A stretch of 64,000 nucleotides of DNA from Nocardia puris (GCF_003315035.1 NZ_QNRE01000004.1:124001-188000), one strand, 5' to 3'; positions 35,131-43,554 are shown, counted from the first letter of the stretch. Notes: generated by a model not told the origin, from the letters alone. Translations and numbers: made by a program.

Positions 35131-35892
35131 TCAGTAGGCGGCGACGGCGCCGTCCAGCGCCAGTTGCAGATCGGTGCGCACCAGCCGGGCGATCTCGGCC
35201 GGTTTGGCGGGCAGGTCGGTGATGGGCGGGCGGAAGTAGAAGCTGGCAGACACCGCCTCCTCCTTGGTCGGCTCGATCGCCGGGTCGGCGCGCGGGCCGT
35301 AGCTCAGGCCCAGGCACACCAGCGCGGGCTGCACGTCGAGCTTCATGGTGCGGAACGCGATGTGCCCGATACCGCTGCCGATGGCCTGCACCTGGGTGGG
35401 GTCGACGTCGTTGCAGGTGCCCTCGGGGAAGATCGCCAGGTGGTCGCCGCCGGCGAGTCGTTCGGCGCAGACGTCCATCATCCGCTGCCCCGCCGCGTTC
35501 ACCGCGCGGATGCCGTGATCCTTGCCGCGGAACACCGGGATGCCGCCCATCATGTCGACCTTGCGGCGCTGCTCGGGTTCGACGAACAGCTCGTCCTTGG
35601 CCAGCACCCGGACCTTGCCGATGATCGGGCGCAGCGGGCTGCGCCATGCCGCCGCCGCGACGGTGTAGGGATCGTTCTGCGACAGGTGATTGATGGCGAA
35701 GATGGTCGGCGTGCCCGAACGGATCAGCGCCTTCACCTTCTGCTTCGCCTGCTCGGCGTAACTGATCCGCGGGCGGTAGCGGCGTCCCAGAAGGGCATAG
35801 GCGGCCAGCGCTTTCAGGCGGTTCTGCCGGTGATTTCGATAGAAGTCGTAGACGGTGTCACAGTTCTCGAGAACGACCTCGGGCGGTTGCAT
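35131..35892 (-). CDS. lysophospholipid acyltransferase (PlsC-like)
   Basis: 253 aa. The HX4D motif is NHLSQND (residues about 69-75), the second block VPVFRG-like appears as GGIPVFRGKD, and the third is LAIFPEGTCND. All three are needed for acyl-CoA:lysophosphatidate transfer and are intact. There is no clear membrane helix, so it is probably a peripheral membrane enzyme. TAGGCT lies 6 nt before the ATG. It may act in phosphatidic acid, triacylglycerol or phosphatidylinositol mannoside synthesis; the lipid target cannot be decided here. Confidence 0.87.
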   Translation of the reverse strand: MQPPEVVLENCDTVYDFYRNHRQNRLKALAAYALLGRRYRPRISYAEQAKQKVKALIRSGTPTIFAINHLSQNDPYTVAAAAWRSPLRPIIGKVRVLAKDELFVEPEQRRKVDMMGGIPVFRGKDHGIRAVNAAGQRMMDVCAERLAGGDHLAIFPEGTCNDVDPTQVQAIGSGIGHIAFRTMKLDVQPALVCLGLSYGPRADPAIEPTKEEAVSASFYFRPPITDLPAKPAEIARLVRTDLQLALDGAVAAY

Positions 35893-36065
35893 GACCCGAG
35901 CCTACGACGCCGGGCCGTGAGCGACGTACATGAGTCCGGCGGTACCACCTTGGCGGACAGCCCGACCCAGACAGTCGGGCCCGCGCGCGCACTTCCGCGC
36001 ACTTTTCCAGAAATCCAGGCCCCTGGAAACGAGCACTCCGGCCGACAAACTGCGATGATGTCCGA

Positions 36066-36707
36066 GTGGCACGCCCAGATGACCCGGACGATCGCAAGAC
36101 TCACGGCGGGCACGGCGACCGCCGCCGCGGGCCCCGGCGCGGCGAGGCAGTCGTGCGCGCGGGCACCTTGTTGCTGGCCGCCACCGATCTGGTCGAGCCG
36201 ACCTTCCGCCGGACCGTCGTGTACATCATCGAGCACAACGACTCCGGCAGTTTCGGTGTGGTGCTGAACCGTCCCACCGACACCGCCATCCACGACGTGC
36301 TGCCGCGGTGGACCGAGATCGCCGCCTCGCCGCGCACCCTGTTCGGCGGCGGACCCGTCAAACGCGACGAGGCCCTGTGCCTCGGCACCCTGCGCGAGGG
36401 CGCCACCACCGCGGGCGTGCCCGGTATGCGCCGCGTCGACGGCCGCGTGGTGATGATCGACCTGGACGCCGATCCCGACAAGATCGCCCCGCTGGTCGAG
36501 GGCATCCGCGTCTTCGCCGGGTACGCGGGCTGGACCTTCGGCCAGTTGGAAGGCGAACTGGAGAACGACGACTGGATCGTGCTCTCGGCCATGCCCGGCG
36601 ATCCGATCAGCACCGGCCGCTCGGACCTGTGGGCGCACGTGCTGCGCCGCCAGCCGCTGCCGCTATCGCTGCTCGCCACGCATCCGATTGAACTCGAACG
36701 CAACTGA
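36066..36707 (+). CDS. UPF0301/AlgH family protein
   Basis: 213 aa, GTG start with GATGAT 6 nt upstream. The first 28 residues are Arg/Asp/Gly-rich and probably disordered. The AlgH/YqgE domain then runs to the end, with AGTLLLAATDLVEPTFRRTVVYIIEH, VLNRPTD, FGGGPVKRDEALCLG and the C-terminal LENDDWIVLSAMPGDP. Function is unclear in actinomycetes; AlgH influences alginate regulation in Pseudomonas. A homolog (Rv0038) is present in M. tuberculosis. Its 3' end contains the predicted promoter of the sigma factor gene downstream. Confidence 0.92.
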   Translation: MARPDDPDDRKTHGGHGDRRRGPRRGEAVVRAGTLLLAATDLVEPTFRRTVVYIIEHNDSGSFGVVLNRPTDTAIHDVLPRWTEIAASPRTLFGGGPVKRDEALCLGTLREGATTAGVPGMRRVDGRVVMIDLDADPDKIAPLVEGIRVFAGYAGWTFGQLEGELENDDWIVLSAMPGDPISTGRSDLWAHVLRRQPLPLSLLATHPIELERN

Positions 36708-36762
36708 CAACGTGTACTCCTCGAGACGACAGGAGTCACACCGCATGAAGCGTACGAACTGA
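36690..36762 (+). promoter_or_regulatory. SigL-type autoregulatory promoter and leader mini-ORF
   Basis: TGAACT (36690-36695), 16 nt and CGTGTA (36712-36717) match the SigL promoter pattern known from mycobacteria (TGAACC-N16/17-CGT). It overlaps the end of the AlgH gene. A five-codon frame, MKRTN, with AGGAG 8 nt upstream lies at 36745-36762, just before the sigma factor start, and might act as a translational leader. Confidence 0.55.
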
Positions 36763-36774
36763 TCCGGTGAGCGC

Positions 36775-37293
36775 ATGGCGAAACCACCGGACGACCAGGC
36801 CGAATTGATGCGCGCGCTGTACGCCGAGCACGCGCCCGCGCTGTGGCGCTACACGCTCGGGCTGGTCCGCGACCCGGGCCGCGCCGAGGACATCGTGCAG
36901 GAAACACTGCTGCGCGCCTGGCAACGCCCGAACGTCCTGGACCAGAGCACCACCTCGGCGCGGGCGTGGCTGTTCACCGTCGCGCGCAACCTCGTCGTCG
37001 ACGAGCACCGCAGCGCCCGCAACCGCCGGGAGTTCCGCACCGACAGCCCGCCCGAACAGCCGGCCCCCGACCAGGCCGAGCGCGCCCTGGACGGCTGGCT
37101 CGTCGCCGACGCGCTGGCCAAGCTCAGCGCCGACCATCGCGAGGTGATCGTGCGCGCCTACTACCGTGGCTTGTCCACGCATCAGATCGCCGAGGAACTC
37201 GACATTCCCCCGGGCACCGTGAAATCCCGTATGCACTACGGCATGCGGGCGCTGCGACTGGCTCTACAGGAGATGGGGGTGACCACCCGATGA
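36775..37293 (+). CDS. sigL: ECF sigma factor, SigL-like
   Basis: 172 aa. Sigma region 2 in residues 10-80: LYAEHAPALWRYTLGLVRDPGRAEDIVQETLLRAW with the RAWLFTVARN end. Region 4 in 110-165: LSADHREVIVRAYYRGLSTHQIAEELDIPPGTVKSRMHYGMRAL. Length and motifs match Mycobacterium SigL, which responds to redox/envelope signals and controls membrane protein and lipid genes. It is coupled to its anti-sigma factor by an ATGA overlap. The SigL-type promoter upstream suggests autoregulation. Distinguishing SigL from SigK-like relatives rests on the anti-sigma partner. Confidence 0.85.
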   Translation: MAKPPDDQAELMRALYAEHAPALWRYTLGLVRDPGRAEDIVQETLLRAWQRPNVLDQSTTSARAWLFTVARNLVVDEHRSARNRREFRTDSPPEQPAPDQAERALDGWLVADALAKLSADHREVIVRAYYRGLSTHQIAEELDIPPGTVKSRMHYGMRALRLALQEMGVTTR

Positions 37294-37991
37294 CGGACAT
37301 CGCCGACGACTACACCACGTGGGACGCCCCGTACGTGCTCGGATCCCTCACCGGAAGCGAACGCCGCGAGTACGAGGAGCACCTCGCCGGCTGCGCGAGC
37401 TGCCGGGCGGCGGTGGCCGAATTGGCGGGTATGCCAGGGATGCTCGGCCTGATCGACGCCGACACCGCACTCGACATGATCGCCGACGAGCCGGCGCCGT
37501 CGGTGCCACCGGTGCCCGATCTGCTGCCGCGCCTGGCCGCCGCCGAACGCAAGCGCAGGCGGCGCGACCGCTGGTACGCGGTGGGTGGCGCGGTGGTCGC
37601 GGCCGCCGCCGCGGTGGCGATCGCGATCCCGGTGGTCTCGTCCGTCACCGACGCGGGCACGCCAGCGACCGAACAGGTGATCGCCGAACGGTCCATGAGC
37701 CCGCTGGAGCCCTCGCCGGTCACCGCGAGTTTCAAGCTGCTGGCCGACGGCGACCGCGCCCGCGTGGTCATGACCTGCACCTACGGCGACAGCGACCAGC
37801 GCTACACCTGGAAGTACCGGCTCACGGTCACCGGCACCGACGGCAGGCAGCTCGAGCTCGACGAGTGGCCCGCGGGCCCCGGCACCGTGCTGACCGTGGA
37901 CCGCACCCTCGACATGGCCCCCGACCAGGTGCAGAAGGTCGAGATCAGGTCGGTGGCCACCGACAGGGTGATCCTCACCGGATCGGTCTGA
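37290..37991 (+). CDS. rslA: zinc-binding transmembrane anti-sigma factor, RslA-like
   Basis: 233 aa, ATG overlapping the sigL stop. An N-terminal ZAS domain has the H-x3-C-x2-C motif EEHLAGCASC, which releases the sigma factor when its zinc is lost on oxidation. A single membrane helix lies at about residues 98-120 (VGGAVVAAAAAVAIAIPVV). The extracytoplasmic C-terminal beta domain (VTASFKLLADGDRARVVMTCTYG) matches the anti-sigma-K/RslA C-domain. Together with the upstream gene this is a complete sigma/anti-sigma pair. A strong hairpin follows the stop. Confidence 0.88.
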   Translation: MTDIADDYTTWDAPYVLGSLTGSERREYEEHLAGCASCRAAVAELAGMPGMLGLIDADTALDMIADEPAPSVPPVPDLLPRLAAAERKRRRRDRWYAVGGAVVAAAAAVAIAIPVVSSVTDAGTPATEQVIAERSMSPLEPSPVTASFKLLADGDRARVVMTCTYGDSDQRYTWKYRLTVTGTDGRQLELDEWPAGPGTVLTVDRTLDMAPDQVQKVEIRSVATDRVILTGSV

Positions 37992-37993
37992 CC

Positions 37994-38023
37994 GGCGGGT
38001 GGTCGACGACTGAACCACCCGCC
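37994..38023 (+). terminator. hairpin after the sigL-rslA operon
   Basis: GGCGGGTGGT paired with ACCACCCGCC, a perfect 10-bp stem with a 10-nt loop, 2 nt after the rslA stop. It separates the sigma pair from the ThDP operon downstream. Confidence 0.8.
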
Positions 38024-38076
38024 CGGCCGTCTCGTGTATCTGCTGTACGAGCACTCGGGTCTCGAAGGGAGCATCC

Positions 38077-39735
38077 ATGCCGGACCGGGTCGTGGATCAT
38101 CTGGTGCGCGCGGTTTCCGCGCTGGGCGCGCGACACGTCTTCGGCGTGGACGGCGCGAATATCGAGGACCTGTACGACGCGCTCTTCGATTCCGGCGTGA
38201 CCGGCGTGGTCGCCAAACACGAGTACTCGGCCGCCACCATGGCCGACGGGTACGCGCGCGTCACCGGCGGGCTCGGTGTGGTGGCCGCGACCTCCGGCGG
38301 CGGGGCGATGAATCTCGTTGCGGGGCTGGCGGAGTCGTACGCCTCGCGGGTTCCGGTGCTGGCGCTGGTCGGGCAGCCGCCGACGGCGCTGGAGGGGCGC
38401 GGGGCGTTCCAGGATTCCAGCGGGCGCGCGGGCACCATCGACGCCGTCGCGCTGTTCGGTTCGATCAGCGGGTATTGCGCGCGAGTGGAGCGGGCCGCCG
38501 AATTGCCCGTCCGTCTCGCCGACGCCGTCGCCGCCGCCCGGCGCGGCGCGCCCGCGGTGCTGCTGTTGCCCAAGGACGTCCAGCAGTCCGCACTCGACGC
38601 GCCGCCCTTCCGGCTGCCGCCGCGACCGCATCACCGCGATCACTCGGCGCTGCGCCGGGTGCGGGCGGCGATCGAGGCGGCGCGGCGGACCGGCAAGGTG
38701 GTGATCCTGGCCGGCGACCAGGTGGCGCGCGACGACGCCCGCGACGAACTGGCCGGACTCGCGGCCACGCTGGACGCGAGCGTGGGCGTCGCGCCCGACG
38801 CGAAGGACGTGTACGACAACACCGATCCCGGATTCCTCGGCGTCGCGGGCACGATGGGCCACCCCGAACTCGTGGCGGCGCTGCGGTCGGCGGCGCTGTG
38901 CCTGGTGATCGGGACGCCGCTGCCGGTGACGGCGCGGACCGGGCTGGAGGAGCTGCTGGCGGAGGTGACCGTCGCGAGCGTGGGCGTCGCGCCGCCGCAT
39001 CTGCCCGCCGTGCACGCCACCAGCACCGACCTGGCCATCACCCTGCGTGAGCTGGCGGCCGAATTCGACGGTCCCGCAGGGGTTTCCCGCCCGGCGCGCA
39101 CCGCAGCGCCCACACCGCTGAGCGTGCCGGACGGCCCCGGGCTGCGCTACCGCGAGATCGTGGAGACTATCGGCGCCGCATTGCCCGCGGGGACCGATGT
39201 TTTCGCCGACGCGGGGAACACCGGCGCGGCGGTGGTGCATCACCTGCGGGTGCCCCGGGGCGGACGATTCGTCGTCGCGCTCGGCATGGGCGGCATGGGG
39301 TACGCGTTCGGCGCGGGCATCGGCGCGGCCTTCGCGCGGCCCGAGACGCGCACCGTCGTGATCGCGGGCGACGGTGCGTTCTACATGCACGGCATGGAAA
39401 TCCACACCGCCGTCGAACATCGGCTGCCGATCACATTCGTGGTGCTGAACAATAACGCGCACGCCATGTGCGTCACGCGCGAACAGCTGTACTACCGGGA
39501 TCGCTACTCGTTCAACAGGTTCGGCGCCGCGCACCTCGGCGACGGCATCGCCGCCATGTTCCCCGGACTGCCCACGCGCACCGCCCGCACCCGCGCCGAA
39601 CTCGACGACGCGCTCGGCGCCTGCCTCGCCGCGACGGGACCGTCGTTCGTCTGCGTGGAGTGCGACCCCGACGAGATCCCACCGTTCGCCCCGTTCCTCA
39701 CCGCCCTGGACGCCACCCCTAGGAGGACCCCGTGA
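38077..39735 (+). CDS. thiamine-diphosphate-dependent enzyme (acetolactate synthase-like)
   Basis: 552 aa with three domains. The N-terminal Pyr domain has the conserved Glu in VAKHEYSAATMADGYARVTG. The middle domain is degenerate for FAD binding. The C-terminal PP domain has the ThDP/Mg motif GDGAFYMHGMEIHTAVEH ending in VVLNNN. Such enzymes join or cleave C-C bonds next to a keto group. It is closer to broad-specificity ThDP ligases/decarboxylases than to IlvB, which has a longer C-domain. GAAGGGAG precedes the ATG. First gene of a coupled four-gene operon: its stop overlaps the next GTG. Confidence 0.88.
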   Translation: MPDRVVDHLVRAVSALGARHVFGVDGANIEDLYDALFDSGVTGVVAKHEYSAATMADGYARVTGGLGVVAATSGGGAMNLVAGLAESYASRVPVLALVGQPPTALEGRGAFQDSSGRAGTIDAVALFGSISGYCARVERAAELPVRLADAVAAARRGAPAVLLLPKDVQQSALDAPPFRLPPRPHHRDHSALRRVRAAIEAARRTGKVVILAGDQVARDDARDELAGLAATLDASVGVAPDAKDVYDNTDPGFLGVAGTMGHPELVAALRSAALCLVIGTPLPVTARTGLEELLAEVTVASVGVAPPHLPAVHATSTDLAITLRELAAEFDGPAGVSRPARTAAPTPLSVPDGPGLRYREIVETIGAALPAGTDVFADAGNTGAAVVHHLRVPRGGRFVVALGMGGMGYAFGAGIGAAFARPETRTVVIAGDGAFYMHGMEIHTAVEHRLPITFVVLNNNAHAMCVTREQLYYRDRYSFNRFGAAHLGDGIAAMFPGLPTRTARTRAELDDALGACLAATGPSFVCVECDPDEIPPFAPFLTALDATPRRTP

Positions 39736-40388
39736 CCCGTGCGCTGCCCGCACTGAGCGATATCCCGGAAGACGTGGTGCCCGGCGTGCTGCGGATCGAG
39801 AACTCCGACAAGGACGCCACCACGCCGATCATCATGGACATGCTGCGGTCGGTGTATCCGCACGACCAGATCTTCGGCGACTTCTGCCCGGTCCAGGGCT
39901 ACATCGCCGCCCCGCCGCGCGAAGTGTACGAATACCTGGCCGACACGAGGTCTCTGGAGGAGTGGACCTACAGCCTGCGCGGTTTCACCGAGACCGACGA
40001 ACCCGGGTTGTGGCTGGCCTACGACCGGCTCGGTGACGCGACGAAGATCTACACCCGCACCGTCGCCCACCCCGGGGCGATGACCGTCGACTACCACTGC
40101 GCGTGGGATCAGCCCGATCACCTGTGGATGGTCTATCTGATGCGGGTGGTGGACGCGCAGGTGGTGCTGGACAAGCCGGGATCGGTGGTGCTGTGGACGA
40201 ATTGCCACCATCCCTTCTACGACGAGAACCCCTACCCGCACACCGCGCCGCCGAAGCGCCCGGTGTGGGTGGGCGATTTCTGGGAGATGTTCTCCGCCGG
40301 GCATCAGCTGGAGCTGGACAACCTGCGGGCCATCTGCGAGTACCGGGCCGCGCACGGGCTGCCCGTCAAGCCCGACTGGATGAAGTGA
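39732..40388 (+). CDS. SRPBCC (START-like) domain protein
   Basis: 218 aa, GTG start overlapping the ThDP gene stop, with AGGAGG upstream. The START-like fold is recognisable from FCPVQGYIAAPPREVYEYLADTRSLEEW and the long C-terminal helix (EMFSAGHQLELDNLRAICEY). Such proteins bind hydrophobic ligands or act as aromatases/cyclases in polyketide and related pathways. A CHHPFYDENPYP stretch after the sheet may line the cavity. No catalytic residue can be named. In this operon it probably shapes or transports the pathway intermediate. Confidence 0.75.
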   Translation: MTRALPALSDIPEDVVPGVLRIENSDKDATTPIIMDMLRSVYPHDQIFGDFCPVQGYIAAPPREVYEYLADTRSLEEWTYSLRGFTETDEPGLWLAYDRLGDATKIYTRTVAHPGAMTVDYHCAWDQPDHLWMVYLMRVVDAQVVLDKPGSVVLWTNCHHPFYDENPYPHTAPPKRPVWVGDFWEMFSAGHQLELDNLRAICEYRAAHGLPVKPDWMK

Positions 40389-40394
40389 GACCCC

Positions 40395-41423
40395 ATGAGC
40401 GAATCCTCCGCCGCCACGGTCAGTTTGGCCGACGTGTCGTCGTACCTGCCCGGTGAGCCGATCGGCACCGAGTACTTCACCCGGTTCGCGCGTTCGGACC
40501 GGATGGCGAAGAACGTGATGTTCCGCTCGCCGCGCACCCGCCACCACGTGGATCGCGACGAGACCGCCGTCGACATGGTCGAGCGCGCCGCCACCCCGCT
40601 GGCCGAACGCCATGGTGCGCAATTGTTCTCGAAGATCGACGTGCTGCTCACGCACACCCAGCTGCCCGACAATCCGGTCATGGGATGCGGACCCGAGGTG
40701 GCGCGGCGGCTGGGCATGCGGCCGCAGATCGCCTACGACCTCCACAACGGCGGCTGCGCGGCCTTCGTGAACATGATGGGGTTGGCGCGAATGATCCTGC
40801 GCACCACCGACGCCCGCACGGCGCTCATCGCGGTGGCGCAGAACTGCGCGGGACCGGTGTTCACCCAGACCGAGATCCGCAAACTAGCCCAGGCGCCGGT
40901 GCCCGGCGACGGGTGCGGGATCGGGCTGCTCGTCAAGGACGACAGCGCGCCGATCCTGGACGTGGAGTGCCGCACGTACCCCGAGTTCGCGGGCGATATG
41001 GACTTCTCCACCAACGGGGACCGCAAGTACTGGGAGCCCGGCGAAGGGCAGGGTTGCGTGAGCTTCACCGAATCGAAGGTGACGAAGGTGTTCGCGCGCG
41101 GCAACCGGCTGGTCCCGGAAGTGGCGCACACCGTGTGCGAGCGGATCGGCGTGAAGGGCCGCGACATCGACACCTTCGTCACGAACCAGCCCAATCGCCT
41201 GTTCCTGCGCAACTGGCGCGACGCGCTGGAACTGCCCGTCGAACGCCACCCCGACACTTTCGACGCGTGCGGAAACCTCTTCGCCGCAGGCATTCCCGTC
41301 ACGCTGGACACCGAGAACCGGGCGGGGCGGCTGCGCAACGGGTCGATCGTGCTGATGTCGGCCTTCGCGCACGCGGGCGATTTCGCGGCCGCGGCCGCCG
41401 TGCGCTGGGGAGCGGGGCGGTGA
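40395..41423 (+). CDS. ketoacyl-ACP synthase III-like enzyme with altered triad
   Basis: 342 aa thiolase-fold enzyme of the FabH/KAS III group. The active-site Cys is C121 (DLHNGGCAAFVNMMG), and the C-terminal Asn is N294 in DACGNLFAAGIPVTLD. The position of the catalytic His, usually in HQAN, reads TNQPN (N264). This C-N-N set is not that of a decarboxylating FabH; it suggests acyl transfer to oxygen or nitrogen, or a different condensation, as in CerJ-type enzymes. It lies 6 nt after the SRPBCC gene and its stop overlaps the next start. No acyl carrier protein gene is present nearby. Confidence 0.85.
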   Translation: MSESSAATVSLADVSSYLPGEPIGTEYFTRFARSDRMAKNVMFRSPRTRHHVDRDETAVDMVERAATPLAERHGAQLFSKIDVLLTHTQLPDNPVMGCGPEVARRLGMRPQIAYDLHNGGCAAFVNMMGLARMILRTTDARTALIAVAQNCAGPVFTQTEIRKLAQAPVPGDGCGIGLLVKDDSAPILDVECRTYPEFAGDMDFSTNGDRKYWEPGEGQGCVSFTESKVTKVFARGNRLVPEVAHTVCERIGVKGRDIDTFVTNQPNRLFLRNWRDALELPVERHPDTFDACGNLFAAGIPVTLDTENRAGRLRNGSIVLMSAFAHAGDFAAAAAVRWGAGR

Positions 41424-42454
41424 ACGTTGGTCTGCACGAAGACACGCGGTCGTCGCGGCGTCATACGCGTCCGCGACCGCCCGCGCGATTCGATCTGAGC
41501 CTGAGCGAGAATCCCTTCGCGCCTTTGCCTTCCGTGCTGGCGGCGGTGCGCTACGAGTTGGGGCGGGGGAATCGGTATCCGGAGTTCCTGCCCGCGCGGC
41601 TGCCGGAGTTGATCGCGCGGCGGGTGGGGGTGGGTGCGGACCAGGTGGTCGTCGGGTCCGGGGCGACCGGGGTGGCGATGCAGATCATCCAGTCGGTGGC
41701 GAGCGGTGGCGGCGAGATAGTTACCAGCACACCGACTTTCGACGGGTATCCGATTCTGGCCGAGATGGCGGGGCTGCGGCTGGTGCCCGTCGAGCTGGAT
41801 GCGGCGGGCGGGCAGGATCTGCGCGGGCTGCTGCGCTCCATCGACAAGAGCACCGCCGTGATGGTGCTGTGCCGTCCGCACAATCCGACCGGCACAGTGC
41901 TCACGGCGGGCGAGTTGAAGGGGTTCCTGGGTTCGGCGCCGCAGCGGGTGACCGTGATCCTGGACGAGGCGTACGCCGAATTCCTCGCGCCCGCCGACCG
42001 GCTCGACACCCTGGCGCTCCTGCGCAGGCACCCGAATCTGCTGATCCTGCGCACCTTTTCGAAGGCGTACGGGCTGGCCGGGCTGCGCATCGGGTACGCG
42101 TTCGGGCGCCGCGAGTTGGTCACGCGGGTGCGCCGCCTCCAACTGCCCTTCGGCGTCCCGACCCACGCCGTCGCCGCGGTCGCCGCGTCCTACGCCGCCG
42201 AATCCGAACTCGCCGCCCGCGTGCGCGCCATCACCACCGACCGCGAACACCTCCGCGCCGCCCTGCTGCCCCTCGGCCTCACCATCCCCCGCAGCCACGC
42301 CAACTTCCTCTACCTCCCCGGCCCAGGCACCGCCACCACCCTGCGCCGCGCCGGCATCACCGCCAAGTCCTACCCCAACGGCAGCGCCCGCATCACCGTC
42401 GGCGACCCCACCGCCTCCCGCGCCGTCCTCGCGGCCCTCACCGGGCGCGGGTGA
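41420..42454 (+). CDS. HisC-like PLP-dependent aminotransferase (class I/II)
   Basis: 344 aa from the GTG overlapping the KAS III-like stop. Fold type I features are present: SLSENPFAPLPSVLAAV at the start, substrate loop GSGATGVAMQIIQSVA, the Asp in ILDEAYAEF, and the PLP Lys in LRTFSKAYGLAGLRIGYAFG. It resembles histidinol-phosphate aminotransferase but sits far from his genes, with three other biosynthetic enzymes, so it probably aminates the pathway product or supplies its precursor. The last ~60 residues are unusually Pro/Thr/Arg-rich in codon use but keep the frame. Confidence 0.88.
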   Translation: MNVGLHEDTRSSRRHTRPRPPARFDLSLSENPFAPLPSVLAAVRYELGRGNRYPEFLPARLPELIARRVGVGADQVVVGSGATGVAMQIIQSVASGGGEIVTSTPTFDGYPILAEMAGLRLVPVELDAAGGQDLRGLLRSIDKSTAVMVLCRPHNPTGTVLTAGELKGFLGSAPQRVTVILDEAYAEFLAPADRLDTLALLRRHPNLLILRTFSKAYGLAGLRIGYAFGRRELVTRVRRLQLPFGVPTHAVAAVAASYAAESELAARVRAITTDREHLRAALLPLGLTIPRSHANFLYLPGPGTATTLRRAGITAKSYPNGSARITVGDPTASRAVLAALTGRG

Positions 42455-42606
42455 GGGCCGCGACCGGCCCGATCCGGCCACCTGCCCCGATCCAGCACCG
42501 GTCCAGCGACACGCGAATTCAGTTGCTGCCCAACGGCGCGAATCCGGCCTCGCGGTCGTTCAGGGTGAGTGCCGAACGGCTCGTGTCCCGCCAGCGCTGC
42601 CACCGG

Positions 42607-42930
42607 TCAGTTCCCGCCGCCGCCACCACCGCCGCAACCGCCCCCACCGCCGGACATATCGGAACCACCGGAACTCCCGGAGCTCCCGGAACTGTCGGTG
42701 CCGAAGTCCAAGGAGGCGATCCGGCGCAGCTGGCGGCTCTGCCACCGCGCGCCGAGCCCGTCGTCAGCGGGGCCCGTCCGCCGGGCATCCCGGCGGGGCC
42801 GTCCGCGTCTCGACCACGCGATGGCGCCGAGCACGGCCGCCACGGCGAAGCACGCCGCGCTGAATCCGAACCCCAGCGGCGCGGCCACCATCATTCCCAG
42901 GATCGCGAAAGCGATGGCGAATCCGGACAT
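42607..42930 (-). CDS. small membrane protein with Gly/Cys-rich tail
   Basis: 107 aa from the ATG at 42930, chosen because GGGGAGGTT precedes it and two membrane helices follow at once (IAFAILGMMVAAPLGFGFS, then CFAVAAVLGAIAWS). A basic stretch (RRGRPRRDARR) and a Ser/Gly-rich C-terminus ending in GGGGGCGGGGGGGN complete it. Similar tails with single Cys residues in long Gly runs occur in actinomycete TIGR04222-type and related proteins. Function unknown. Another such protein lies at 43611-43946. Confidence 0.7.
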   Translation of the reverse strand: MSGFAIAFAILGMMVAAPLGFGFSAACFAVAAVLGAIAWSRRGRPRRDARRTGPADDGLGARWQSRQLRRIASLDFGTDSSGSSGSSGGSDMSGGGGGCGGGGGGGN

Positions 42931-43024
42931 GTGAACCTCCCCGGTCTTCCTCCCGTACTCCAGGGTAAGTACCCAGCGGCACACCCGCACCCACATCGAT
43001 CGAGGCGGGTGGTTCCATGGGTGG

Positions 43025-43414
43025 GTGATTCCGCGATTGCGCGCACTACAGCCGAATCCGGCACCCGCGGCGGGGACCGCGAGCCGGGTACTGGTGCGGT
43101 TCGGTCTCGGGCGGCGCCAGATCCTGCTGCGGCAGACGGTGATCGAGCCCGGCGGCACCAGCGGTTGGCACTACCACGACGGCACGCTGGTCGTCCTCGT
43201 CGCGCGCGGCACCCTGGATCACCCGGGGGCGGATGGCGTTGCGGTGACCTACCGGCGCGGCCGCGTCTTCCGGGAACCGAGCGGCCCCGCGTACCCGCAC
43301 GTGGCGCGCAATCTCGGGACCACCCCGGTCACCCTCTTCGTCGTCTACCTCACCCCGAAGGGCAGCCCGCTCTCGCGGAGCCTCCCACCCCCGCCGGGCA
43401 TCGCCTCGGACTGA
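43025..43414 (+). CDS. cupin domain protein
   Basis: 129 aa, GTG start. A single cupin_2 barrel: motif 1 is VIEPGGTSGWHYHDGTLVVLVARGTL, with two His residues and a further acidic position; motif 2 is EPSGPAYPHVARNLGTTP, with one His. The metal site is plausible. Single-domain cupins of this type are found beside diverse biosynthetic genes, but this one is divergent from the small Gly/Cys-tail gene and not clearly part of the ThDP operon. Its role cannot be stated. Confidence 0.85.
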   Translation: MIPRLRALQPNPAPAAGTASRVLVRFGLGRRQILLRQTVIEPGGTSGWHYHDGTLVVLVARGTLDHPGADGVAVTYRRGRVFREPSGPAYPHVARNLGTTPVTLFVVYLTPKGSPLSRSLPPPPGIASD

Positions 43415-43430
43415 GCGCCTCGGGCGCCCA

Positions 43431-43554
43431 CCCCAGCGGCGCGAAGATCCGTTCGACGTGAACCCCCATCCGGGCACACCCCGAGCGCTACGCCCCAGCG
43501 GCCCGAAGAACCGTTCGGCATAAACGCCCGCCCGGGCACACCCAGAGCGCTACG
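43431..43554. repeat. two-copy tandem direct repeat (62 bp unit)
   Basis: Unit 1 is 43431-43492 and unit 2 is 43493-43554, exactly adjacent, with about 53 of 62 bases identical (CCCCAGCGGC... to ...GAGCGCTACG). It lies in the gap between the cupin gene and the second Gly/Cys-tail gene. No gene is predicted in it. The origin is probably local slippage. Confidence 0.8.

Noticed and set aside
36843-37289. Extended anti-sigma frame starting within sigL
   Set aside because: The ATG at 37290 overlapping the sigL stop is the standard coupled start, and the upstream frame is an Arg-rich shadow of sigL.
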